Origin: Dehalococcoidia bacterium
GTDB taxonomy: Bacteria; Chloroflexota; Dehalococcoidia; E44-bin15
Assembly (NCBI GenBank): GCA_023129355.1
Contig: JAGMCC010000022.1
Span: forward strand, 1 to 11,151
Direction of reading: 5' to 3'
DNA: 11,151 nucleotides
How positions within the stretch are numbered: position 1 is the stretch's first letter; each line of letters starts with the position of its first letter. The notes below the pieces were generated by a model, which searched no databases, was not told the origin of the DNA, and worked only from the letters and a program-made list of their open reading frames with translations. Below are positions 1 to 5,622 of the stretch, piece after piece. The translations under genes were made by a program, and so were the position numbers.

Positions 1-134
1 GGTCCGCTGTGCTCCCCGAGACGCATGCTCACATTTCCTGAGGTGCCCACCACCAATCCCATTTGGGCCATCTGCTGGGCGGTCTCCAGCACGGCTTTCT
101 TTTCAGAGTTCCATTTGCTCATACCATTTTTCAT
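1..134 (-). CDS. Class II aldolase/adducin family protein, N-terminal fragment (runs off window)
   Basis: Only the first 44 codons are inside the window; the gene continues past base 1. The visible protein begins MKNGMSKWNSEKK and contains GTSGNVSMR at residues 30-38. This is the glycine-rich phosphate/substrate loop found at the start of class II (zinc-dependent) aldolases such as L-fuculose-1-phosphate and L-ribulose-5-phosphate family enzymes. The zinc-binding histidines would lie outside the window. I chose the ATG at 134 because a GGAGG at 141-145 sits 6 bases upstream of it; an in-frame ATG at 122 is the alternative. The gene overlaps the end of the upstream sugar kinase by 32 bases in another frame, so the two are probably translationally coupled. 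The likely role is retro-aldol cleavage of the phosphorylated sugar made by that kinase. The substrate cannot be told from this fragment. Confidence 0.82.
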   Translation of the reverse strand, partial: MKNGMSKWNSEKKAVLETAQQMAQMGLVVGTSGNVSMRLGEHSG

Positions 135-1635
135 TTAAATCCTCCAGACATTTGGCTGTGGTAAGCCATCTCCTGTAGCACTGGGTATATTCTTTAGCTC
201 TCTGGTGATCTGGCTCAACTACTCTGGGTATGGGTCGCATAGCCTCCAACGCCTGCTCCAGGTCATCATAGATGCCAGAGCCAACGGCAGCACACATGGC
301 TGTTCCCAAAGATGAGACTTGGGGCATCTCGAAGGAAGCCACTTCCATGCCAACTAAATCGGAGAGAATTTGCACCAGGCATCGGCTCTGCGCCAAACCG
401 CCTCCAATGCTCATGCCCTTCACCCTCAGTTGGGAGACCTCCTCTAGCTGGGCGCAGTTAGCTTTAAAAGCGAAGCAGAAGTTCTCCAGTGCTGCCCTGA
501 TGAGGTGTTTTCTCTCGATATTTGTCACACTCGGGGTAGTGGGGAAAATAAAGCCACCAAGGCTCATTCTTAGACGGCTCATATCCATTACCATTGGCCC
601 GATGAAGGCAAGCACACCTCCAGAACCAGGTGGCGCCTCCTGTGCCAAACTATCCATCGGGGGGTACATATCTGTATTTGACGTGCCGAAGATGAGCCCT
701 TTTAGCCACTGATAGGCACCTCCCGATTCACCAGCGTTACTTTCCAGGATCCACCTTCCCCCAATAACATGGCAGCCTGTCCAGAGCCTACACCCGGAAT
801 CGATAATAGGCTGTGCGGTCACCATTTGAATAGAGCCACTCCAGCCTGCCACAATCCCCACCTGCCCTTCATCTTTTACCCCCATGCCAAGTAGGCCACA
901 TTGGGTATCGGCACCGCCTACGACAACCAATGTGCCAGGAGCCAGGCCCGTCTGCTCAGCGGCCGCTGCCGTTAATGTCCCAACGCAGGTACCAGCGGTG
1001 GTGATCTGGGGACAGATCCCCTCAGGCAGCTCAAGCATTTCCATTAAACGGCCAGACCAATTCCGTTCACAAATGTCAATTAGGCCTATATCGCCGGTAC
1101 AGGTAACTTCGCCTATCCGCTCACCGGATAGCCTATATATTATCCAATCACTTATGGAAAGCGCTGTGGCTATCTGTTCATAGGTATGGGGATGATTCGC
1201 CTTAAACCATCTCAGCTTGGCGGGAGTAAACATAAATGAGGGGGTGTGACCGGTAATCTGGTAAACCTCTTTGCCAAACTCGCTATCGATGGAGAAGCCT
1301 TCAGCTAGAGCCCTGAGGTCAATATTAGGCCCGGCATATAGCTCATGCCCATCCTTATCGAGAAAGACAACGCCCTGCCGCTGGCTGGCAGAACTGACTG
1401 CGATTATTTCATCAGGGGATATCGCCGCATTTTTGATGGCTTCCCCTATAAGTTGACAGATGATACCCCAAAACCTTGTGGCATCGAACTCCCGCCCCAG
1501 TGGAGCGACTTCAGCAGGCGTATCGTAGGTCCATTCCTGTTGCGAAAAAGACACCGGGTGGCCCTGGAGGTTGGTAATCAGGACGTGGCCACCCGAAGAG
1601 CCAGCGTCTAGGGCGAGAAGGTATTTATCTGACAA
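103..1635 (-). CDS. FGGY-family carbohydrate kinase, LsrK/xylulokinase-like
   Basis: A complete 510-residue cytoplasmic kinase expected to phosphorylate a sugar or sugar-like compound with ATP. The N-terminal FGGY domain starts with LALDAGSSGG (residues 7-16), the phosphate-binding loop, here DAGSSG rather than the common D-x-G-T-T. GGADTQCGLLGMG (240-252) holds the likely catalytic base Asp243, and the C-terminal ATP-binding segment is MSIGGGLAQSR (408-418). The run of motifs, including EFDATRFW, ISDWIIYRLSGE and GGADTQ, recalls autoinducer-2 kinase LsrK more than classical xylulokinase. No other Lsr genes are visible, so AI-2 is not claimed as substrate. The start is TTG at 1635, 5 bases after a weak GTGGGG; no suitable ATG lies near the domain start. 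It overlaps the end of the dehydrogenase gene by 11 bases and the aldolase start by 32, so all three are probably one transcript. The FGGY assignment is secure; the substrate is unknown. Confidence 0.9.
   Translation of the reverse strand: MSDKYLLALDAGSSGGHVLITNLQGHPVSFSQQEWTYDTPAEVAPLGREFDATRFWGIICQLIGEAIKNAAISPDEIIAVSSASQRQGVVFLDKDGHELYAGPNIDLRALAEGFSIDSEFGKEVYQITGHTPSFMFTPAKLRWFKANHPHTYEQIATALSISDWIIYRLSGERIGEVTCTGDIGLIDICERNWSGRLMEMLELPEGICPQITTAGTCVGTLTAAAAEQTGLAPGTLVVVGGADTQCGLLGMGVKDEGQVGIVAGWSGSIQMVTAQPIIDSGCRLWTGCHVIGGRWILESNAGESGGAYQWLKGLIFGTSNTDMYPPMDSLAQEAPPGSGGVLAFIGPMVMDMSRLRMSLGGFIFPTTPSVTNIERKHLIRAALENFCFAFKANCAQLEEVSQLRVKGMSIGGGLAQSRCLVQILSDLVGMEVASFEMPQVSSLGTAMCAAVGSGIYDDLEQALEAMRPIPRVVEPDHQRAKEYTQCYRRWLTTAKCLEDLNEKWYEQMEL
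141..145 (-). promoter_or_regulatory. Ribosome binding site of the aldolase gene
   Basis: The minus strand reads GGAGG here, 6 bases before the ATG at 134. It lies inside the 3' end of the kinase reading frame. It favours the start at 134 over the in-frame ATG at 122, which would be 18 bases from the site. Confidence 0.7.
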
Positions 1636-2623
1636 CTTTACCCCACGCTTGAGGATTGAGCAAATTCTCGGGGCGCTCTCCCTTTAAAAATCTTTCAATG
1701 TCGTCAGCTATCATATGGGAATGGCGCTCAACGGTCTCATCCGTCGAGCCTCCAATGTGGGGAGTGAGGATTACGTTGTCTAGCTTCAGAAGCGGGTTAT
1801 CGGGCTGCACCGGCCAGGTCTCGTAGACATCGAAGGCTGCCCCAGCGATATGCCGTTCTTTCAGAGCCTGGACAATCGCTTCCCGATCAACGATGGGTGC
1901 ACCAGCAGTATTAACCAAATAGGCGGTGGGCTTCATAGAAGCTATTCTTTGAGCATTGATCAGGCCCATGGTCTCGGGGAGAGCTGGGCAGTGGAGAGTC
2001 ACAAAATCTGACTGCTCTAGTAGCTCATCTAGGCCTATCGGCCTGGCATCCATTCTTGTGATTTCCTCGGAGTCGACATAGGGGTCATATACCAGGATAG
2101 AGGTATCAAAGGCGCTGAGTCTCCTGGCTACTTGTTGCCCAATAGCTCCAAACCCCACTATACCTATGGTTTTCCCGGCGAGCTCAGTGCCGCGAAACGA
2201 AGAGTAGCAAACAGTTGGGTCGACCCATCCACCCGAGCTCACCATTTGATGCGCCGCAGGTATATTTCGTACCAGAGCCAGCATCAGACCTACCGTCAGC
2301 TCTGCCACAGCAGTGGCATTCCTGGCCGGCGTGTTAACTACCAGCACACCATGCTCGGTGGCCGCTTCTATATCAACATGGGTAACATTTCCCCTACAGG
2401 CTGCCACGAGCTTCAGTTTTCTGCCCCTCTCGAAAACCTCGCGAAAAATGAAGTCAGCCTCGATTACGACTATTTCTATATCCTGTGCTTGAATGCGGTC
2501 GATAAGCTCCTCTGCGGGAACCAGCCTCCTTGTATCCATCCAACTTTCATAGATAATTTCCAGGCTTTGTCTCAGCCTTTTTAGAACGGATGGACAAAAA
2601 GGAGCTAGAATAAGTGCTTTCAT
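1625..2623 (-). CDS. D-isomer-specific 2-hydroxyacid dehydrogenase-fold protein (PGDH-like) with altered active site
   Basis: A 332-residue protein with the two-part fold of the D-2-hydroxyacid dehydrogenase family. A split substrate domain (about 1-100 and 295-332) flanks an NAD-binding domain. GIVGFGAIGQ (154-163) is the Rossmann loop, and Asp180 in LVYDPY is placed to prefer NAD over NADP. The family's catalytic His is His289 in LTPHIGGST. Aligned with E. coli SerA, the catalytic Arg of NTARGG is Gly241 in NTAGAPIVD, and the catalytic Glu of the FPTEP motif is Trp270 in YETWP. Enzymes of this family normally use the Arg to hold the substrate carboxylate. The protein may therefore act on a compound without one, use a displaced residue such as Glu268, or have lost activity. 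It is first in an operon with a sugar kinase and an aldolase, which argues against a role in serine synthesis. The start is ATG at 2623 with a weak GGGA site. Family is certain; reaction is not. Confidence 0.88.
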   Translation of the reverse strand: MKALILAPFCPSVLKRLRQSLEIIYESWMDTRRLVPAEELIDRIQAQDIEIVVIEADFIFREVFERGRKLKLVAACRGNVTHVDIEAATEHGVLVVNTPARNATAVAELTVGLMLALVRNIPAAHQMVSSGGWVDPTVCYSSFRGTELAGKTIGIVGFGAIGQQVARRLSAFDTSILVYDPYVDSEEITRMDARPIGLDELLEQSDFVTLHCPALPETMGLINAQRIASMKPTAYLVNTAGAPIVDREAIVQALKERHIAGAAFDVYETWPVQPDNPLLKLDNVILTPHIGGSTDETVERHSHMIADDIERFLKGERPENLLNPQAWGKVVR

Positions 2624-2641
2624 ACTATATCCCGCCGAGAG

Positions 2642-2670
2642 ATTATAGCACAGGTTTTGCTAGGCATAAA
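2642..2670 (-). promoter_or_regulatory. Predicted extended -10 promoter of the dehydrogenase-kinase-aldolase operon
   Basis: On the minus strand TATAAT (2642-2647) matches the sigma-70 -10 consensus exactly. It is preceded by TGC, giving the extended -10 form TGnTATAAT. The hexamer 17 bases upstream is TTTATG, a poor -35, as is common with extended -10 promoters. Transcription would start about 11 bases before the ATG at 2623, leaving a very short leader. It implies that the operon is transcribed separately from the gene before it. Confidence 0.6.
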
Positions 2671-2745
2671 TATCATGTTCTCGTCCAGTAATCGCGAATA
2701 CCCTTCAGCCCCCCGGTTACGCACACTGAGCGCTTCCCGATAAGC

Positions 2746-4284
2746 TTACATAACGCGCTTTAATCGCGGGTTTGGGGTGATACCGGGGAGGCGGCCACGC
2801 TTGGCGATGGGCTTCCCCTCTATTTCGTGGAGGTCGGCTGTGAAGTCGTTGGGCTTGGCGCCGCTGATGTAGCTCCCCACCCCAAAGCCATCGACGGGGG
2901 CGCCATTTTTCAGAAAGTATCTAATCCGCTCCGGGTCAAGCCCCCCGCTGACAAAGATGTTCACTTCCTTGAAGCCAGCCAGGTCGAGGTGGGCTCTAAC
3001 CTCCTTGACCAGGTCGGCGGTAACTCGACCCCGCTCCGATGGGGTATCGAGGCGCACTCCCTGGAGACGCCCCTCAAGCGCCCGGGCAACGATGACACTT
3101 TCCTCCACCTCATCCTTGAAGGTATCTACAAGGGAGATGCGGGGTACCTCGGGAGGCATGTGCTTATCAAAGGCGACAGTAGCCTGGGCGGTGTCACCCA
3201 TGACCAGGATCATGGCGTGGGGCATGGTCCCTGAGGTCTGTATGCCGGCGATTTTGGCGCCGGCGATGCTGGAGCAGCCGGTGCAGCCGCCGACGATGGC
3301 GGCGTAGTCCATTACCCCAGCCACCGATGGGTGGACGTGGCGAACTCCGAAACTAATGATAGGGATCCCGTGAGCAGCCTCTACGCACTCTCTTGCCGCT
3401 GTGGCCCAGCCCGTACAGTGGGCGAGCATGCCCAACATAGTAGTCTCATGCAAGCCGTAGCTCTGGTAGGGCGCGGTTATCCGCAGCACTACCTCTTTTC
3501 TTTGACAGGGCTCACCTTCAGCAAGTGCCCATACCTCACTACCCGGGGGCAGAACCCTGGAGAGCAGGGCTTTGACCTCCTCAATGCCGCAGAGGACTCC
3601 CGCTTTTGAGGGGAATATCTCCATGGTGGCCACAGGGTTGAGACCCTCGCGGCGCAGTATCTCCACGGATCGAGCGAAGTAGATATCGGCGGTCTCCCCG
3701 GATAGGATGGCGTCGGTGGTCTCAAATTTGGCTTTTTCGCCCTTAGGCGCCTTTTGGGGGCCAACCAGCTTGGCACCGAGGACTTTCTCCATGTGTTCCA
3801 GGGCGAAATGGTGTGCTCTTTGGTCGAAGGAAGCAACGCAGTCCAGGGGTATCTCTACCTCGTAGTCTCGATTCCTAGCATCGAATACCGTATGAAGGAC
3901 ACAGATATCTGTGACCACGCCACAGACTATTAGCTTCTCTGGGGAAAATGCCTTTAGCTTTTCCTCCAGGTCTGTTTCTAAGAAGCAACTGAAGCGCCTC
4001 TTGGGAATAACCTCTCCAGGACTTTTCGAAAAATTAGCAAGCTCGGGAATGACCTCTGTCTCTGCGGTTCCCGCGATACAATGAGGGGGAAACATGGCGA
4101 ACTCTGGGTCATCAGGCGTATGATGGTCACAGAGGAAAAATACCCTGGAGCCCTCCTCAATTTCTTGCTCCAGAAGCCTCTGGATGTTGGGTATAATGCG
4201 GCGTGCCCGCTCGCCTAAGTAGAGGGGATTGCCCTCCTCAAAGAAACCCCGAACCATATCGATTACCAGGACGGCATTAGGCAT
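2746..4284 (-). CDS. Bifunctional nicotinamidase / nicotinate phosphoribosyltransferase fusion (PncA-PncB)
   Basis: A 512-residue fusion of the first two NAD-salvage enzymes of the Preiss-Handler route: nicotinamide to nicotinate, then nicotinate plus PRPP to nicotinate mononucleotide. Residues 1-175 are an isochorismatase-fold nicotinamidase. Its likely catalytic triad is Asp9 (VLVIDM), Lys95 (IPKRRFS) and Cys128 (GVVTDIC), and Asp53, His55 and His68 (PPHC) sit at the metal site. A Lys/Gly-rich linker (about 176-188) leads to a short archaeal-like nicotinate phosphoribosyltransferase (about 189-512). This shows SGETADIYF (195-203), GCTGCSS (333-339), SGTMPHA (351-357), LVDTF (385-389), RLDT (411-414) and FVSGGLD (444-450). 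All expected motifs of both halves are intact, so both activities are likely. The ATG at 4284 follows a GGAGGAG at 4295-4301 with a 10-base gap. The gene has its own predicted promoter and appears monocistronic. pncA/pncB is used descriptively because one gene carries both. Confidence 0.92.
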   Translation of the reverse strand: MPNAVLVIDMVRGFFEEGNPLYLGERARRIIPNIQRLLEQEIEEGSRVFFLCDHHTPDDPEFAMFPPHCIAGTAETEVIPELANFSKSPGEVIPKRRFSCFLETDLEEKLKAFSPEKLIVCGVVTDICVLHTVFDARNRDYEVEIPLDCVASFDQRAHHFALEHMEKVLGAKLVGPQKAPKGEKAKFETTDAILSGETADIYFARSVEILRREGLNPVATMEIFPSKAGVLCGIEEVKALLSRVLPPGSEVWALAEGEPCQRKEVVLRITAPYQSYGLHETTMLGMLAHCTGWATAARECVEAAHGIPIISFGVRHVHPSVAGVMDYAAIVGGCTGCSSIAGAKIAGIQTSGTMPHAMILVMGDTAQATVAFDKHMPPEVPRISLVDTFKDEVEESVIVARALEGRLQGVRLDTPSERGRVTADLVKEVRAHLDLAGFKEVNIFVSGGLDPERIRYFLKNGAPVDGFGVGSYISGAKPNDFTADLHEIEGKPIAKRGRLPGITPNPRLKRVM

Positions 4285-4317
4285 AGCTTCTAGACTCCTC
4301 CAGTTTGATTAGACACA

Positions 4318-4345
4318 ATCTTAATACATCTGAGAGAAAAGTCAA
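4318..4345 (-). promoter_or_regulatory. Predicted sigma-70 promoter of the PncA-PncB fusion gene
   Basis: The minus strand reads TTGACT (4340-4345, five of six -35 consensus bases), a 16-base spacer, then TAAGAT (4318-4323, four of six -10 bases). Initiation would fall near 4311, giving a leader of about 27 bases that includes the GGAGGAG ribosome site at 4295-4301. The -35 box directly touches the palindrome at 4346-4372. Confidence 0.55.
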
Positions 4346-4372
4346 ACCAATGTACTCGCCCAGTACATTGGT
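4346..4372. promoter_or_regulatory. Perfect 27-base palindrome beside the NAD-salvage promoter, candidate operator
   Basis: Two perfect 11-base inverted arms, ACCAATGTACT and AGTACATTGGT, flank a 5-base spacer CGCCC. The palindrome ends exactly where the predicted -35 box (4340-4345) of the fused salvage gene begins. Such placement fits a dimeric regulator acting on the promoter. It could instead form an RNA hairpin, but no T-run follows on either strand as an intrinsic terminator would need. I do not recognise the motif as a known NrtR, NiaR or NadR operator. Confidence 0.5.
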
Positions 4373-4402
4373 GAAATGTCACCGTTCGCCTGCTTTTACC
4401 CA

Positions 4403-4494
4403 TCATTGCGAGGAGACTTAGCGACGAATCAATCCCGGGGGTGGTGGCGAAAAAATGAGATTGCCGCGCCCCGACAAGTCGGGGCTCGCAATGA
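4403..4494. repeat. 92-base element with perfect 10-base terminal inverted repeats (MITE-like)
   Basis: The ends are TCATTGCGAG (4403-4412) and CTCGCAATGA (4485-4494), exact reverse complements. Just inside, AATCAATC at the left and GAGATTGC at the right are partly complementary. The right half contains a perfect hairpin CCCCGAC-AA-GTCGGGG (4469-4484). From memory, sequences of the type ATTGCGAGGAG...GCGACGAA...AATC are a common interspersed repeat in several bacterial groups. It encodes nothing. Its core CTTAGCGACGAATC (4417-4430) is shared at 13 of 14 positions with the repeat at 7188-7239. Confidence 0.65.
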
Positions 4495-4530
4495 CAAATA
4501 TGCTTTTCCCATCCACCCTGAGATGTATTT

Positions 4531-4640
4531 CTGCCCCGAGGCCGACAGGTCGGCCGACACTTCGGCCCAAGTCGGGGAGACCCCTGCCCCCTCCGCTTTG
4601 CGAGAGTCCGACTTATCGGACGATTAAATCGGGGGACTCC
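4531..4640. repeat. Cluster of GC-rich hairpins built on CCGAC/GTCGG words
   Basis: Three perfect inverted repeats follow one another: GCCGAC-AG-GTCGGC (4541-4554), GGCCGA-CACT-TCGGCC (4552-4567) and GTCCGA-CTTA-TCGGAC (4606-4621). The first two are enclosed by CCCCGA (4534-4539) and TCGGGG (4572-4577), so a branched fold is possible. The third is enclosed by AGTCC (4605-4609) and GGACT (4634-4638). The same CCGAC/GTCGG words form the hairpin inside the neighbouring 4403-4494 element. No T-tract follows, so a standard terminator is unlikely. Confidence 0.6.
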
Positions 4641-4802
4641 CTGTTATATCTCTTCACCAGTAAAATCTACGGCGTAGTATGGATGTTTGCCCCTCAACTC
4701 ACCACTAGTGTTGTTTCATCGTTGAGCTTGACGTGATGGCAAATAAAGAAATCCACTATAACATGTGTCACCTATCTATATGAACTAGCTGATCTAACCT
4801 AC

Positions 4803-5513
4803 CTACTGCATGTGACCAGGGCGAAACCGCAGTCTCAAGAGCCCTTTCAGGTCGTCGAAGGCAGTTTTGGCGATGGCGACCCTGGTATCGGGGTCCTCGA
4901 TCCAGGCTACCTGGATCTCCATGATCTGGTAGCCCTTTTTCGCAGCGAGGATAAGCAGTTCGGTATCGAAGAACCACTCCTGATCCTGGATTAGCGGCAC
5001 CAGCTCCTGGGCTGCTTTACTGCTCAATGCCTTGAAGCCGCACTGGGCATCGGAGAATTTGGTAAAGAACATCGCTTTAATTATGAAATTGTAGCTTCTG
5101 GAGGTAAATTCGCGCCTGAAGGAGCGCTTCACTGATGAGCCCCGAAGAAGTCGGGAGCCGATGGCGATGTCATAGCCCTCCTCGATAGCCTGGATAAGCC
5201 CGGGGAAGGCGGCGAGTTCGGTTGATAGGTCGACATCCATATAGCTCACGATATCAGCGTTGCTCTCCAGCCACGCTTTGCGCAATGCCCGGCCTCGCCC
5301 CTTTTCGTCCAGGTGCATGGCGGCGACATCGGGATATTCCTGCGACAGGGCTTGCGCAACCTGCCATGTCTTGTCGGTGGAGGCATTATCGGCAATGACG
5401 ATTTGCCACTCTTGGGCCAGGTTTTCCTCCAGGAACTGGCTTAGGGTGTTTATGCTCTGGGCGAGGACATGCTCTTCATTATAGACCGGGATCACCACAT
5501 CGACGGTAGGCAT
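4803..5513 (-). CDS. GT2 family glycosyltransferase, polyprenyl-phosphate sugar synthase-like (DPM/ALG5 type)
   Basis: A 236-residue GT-A fold enzyme that probably moves a hexose from a nucleotide sugar to a polyprenyl phosphate at the inner face of the membrane, supplying lipid-linked sugar for envelope glycans. VDVVIPVYNEE (4-14) and ADNASTD (41-47) form the nucleotide-sugar site, and YMDVDLSTEL (91-100) carries the DxD-type metal motif. GSRLLRGS (119-126), SDAQCGFKALS (154-164) and WFFDTEL (180-186) are typical of the dolichyl-phosphate glucose/mannose synthase subgroup. There is no C-terminal membrane segment, so it would be soluble or peripheral. I chose the ATG at 5513 because a GGGAGG run lies just before it and the domain starts at once; an in-frame ATG at 5537 would add eight residues. 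It follows purH by about 109 bases and may share its transcript. Sugar and acceptor cannot be read from the sequence. Confidence 0.88.
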   Translation of the reverse strand: MPTVDVVIPVYNEEHVLAQSINTLSQFLEENLAQEWQIVIADNASTDKTWQVAQALSQEYPDVAAMHLDEKGRGRALRKAWLESNADIVSYMDVDLSTELAAFPGLIQAIEEGYDIAIGSRLLRGSSVKRSFRREFTSRSYNFIIKAMFFTKFSDAQCGFKALSSKAAQELVPLIQDQEWFFDTELLILAAKKGYQIMEIQVAWIEDPDTRVAIAKTAFDDLKGLLRLRFRPGHMQ

Positions 5514-5622
5514 ACTCCCTCCCTCTTTTCGCCCCATATGAGCCTTCTTTTAATAAAATTGGTTTTCTTCAGAGCCGCCCCGATTTCATAGAGTTGTAAC
5601 CATGAAGTTTGAAAAAAGGGGA

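Larger units (their letters stand above)
4285..4802. other. Long intergenic region, repeat-rich, no gene seen
   Basis: This 518-base stretch between the glycosyltransferase end and the NAD-salvage gene holds, from low to high coordinate, the predicted promoter and palindrome of the salvage gene, a 92-base inverted-repeat element and a GC-rich hairpin cluster. The last part (4641-4802) is AT-richer and contains no feature I can support; an octamer CACTAGTG at 4703-4710 is its only neat palindrome. Short open frames crossing the repeats have no ribosome site or family resemblance. No tRNA-like cloverleaf was seen. Confidence 0.6.

Noticed and set aside
103..1635. Calling the kinase LsrK (autoinducer-2 kinase)
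   Set aside because: The motifs are similar, but no other lsr gene is visible, and the neighbouring class II aldolase and dehydrogenase suggest a catabolic route. The family name is safer.
1625..2623. Calling the dehydrogenase SerA (3-phosphoglycerate dehydrogenase)
   Set aside because: The catalytic Arg and Glu are missing, there is no ACT domain, and the operon context is sugar metabolism, not serine synthesis.
4469..4484. CCCCGAC-AA-GTCGGGG hairpin as an intrinsic terminator
   Set aside because: The loop is too short for a stable simple hairpin and no T-run follows on either strand.
4403..4640. The repeat-rich stretch as a CRISPR array
   Set aside because: The repeated words are short, palindromic and irregularly spaced; there are no direct repeats of 24-40 bases with uniform spacers and no cas genes.
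4376..4736. Overlapping plus-strand frames of 83 and 93 codons in the long intergenic region
   Set aside because: They run through the inverted-repeat element and hairpin cluster, so their residues reflect palindromic DNA. No ribosome site or protein-like pattern was seen.
4728..4762. Plus-strand TTGACG and TATAAC resembling a promoter
   Set aside because: The spacer would be 23 bases instead of about 17, and nothing on the plus strand downstream is a credible gene.
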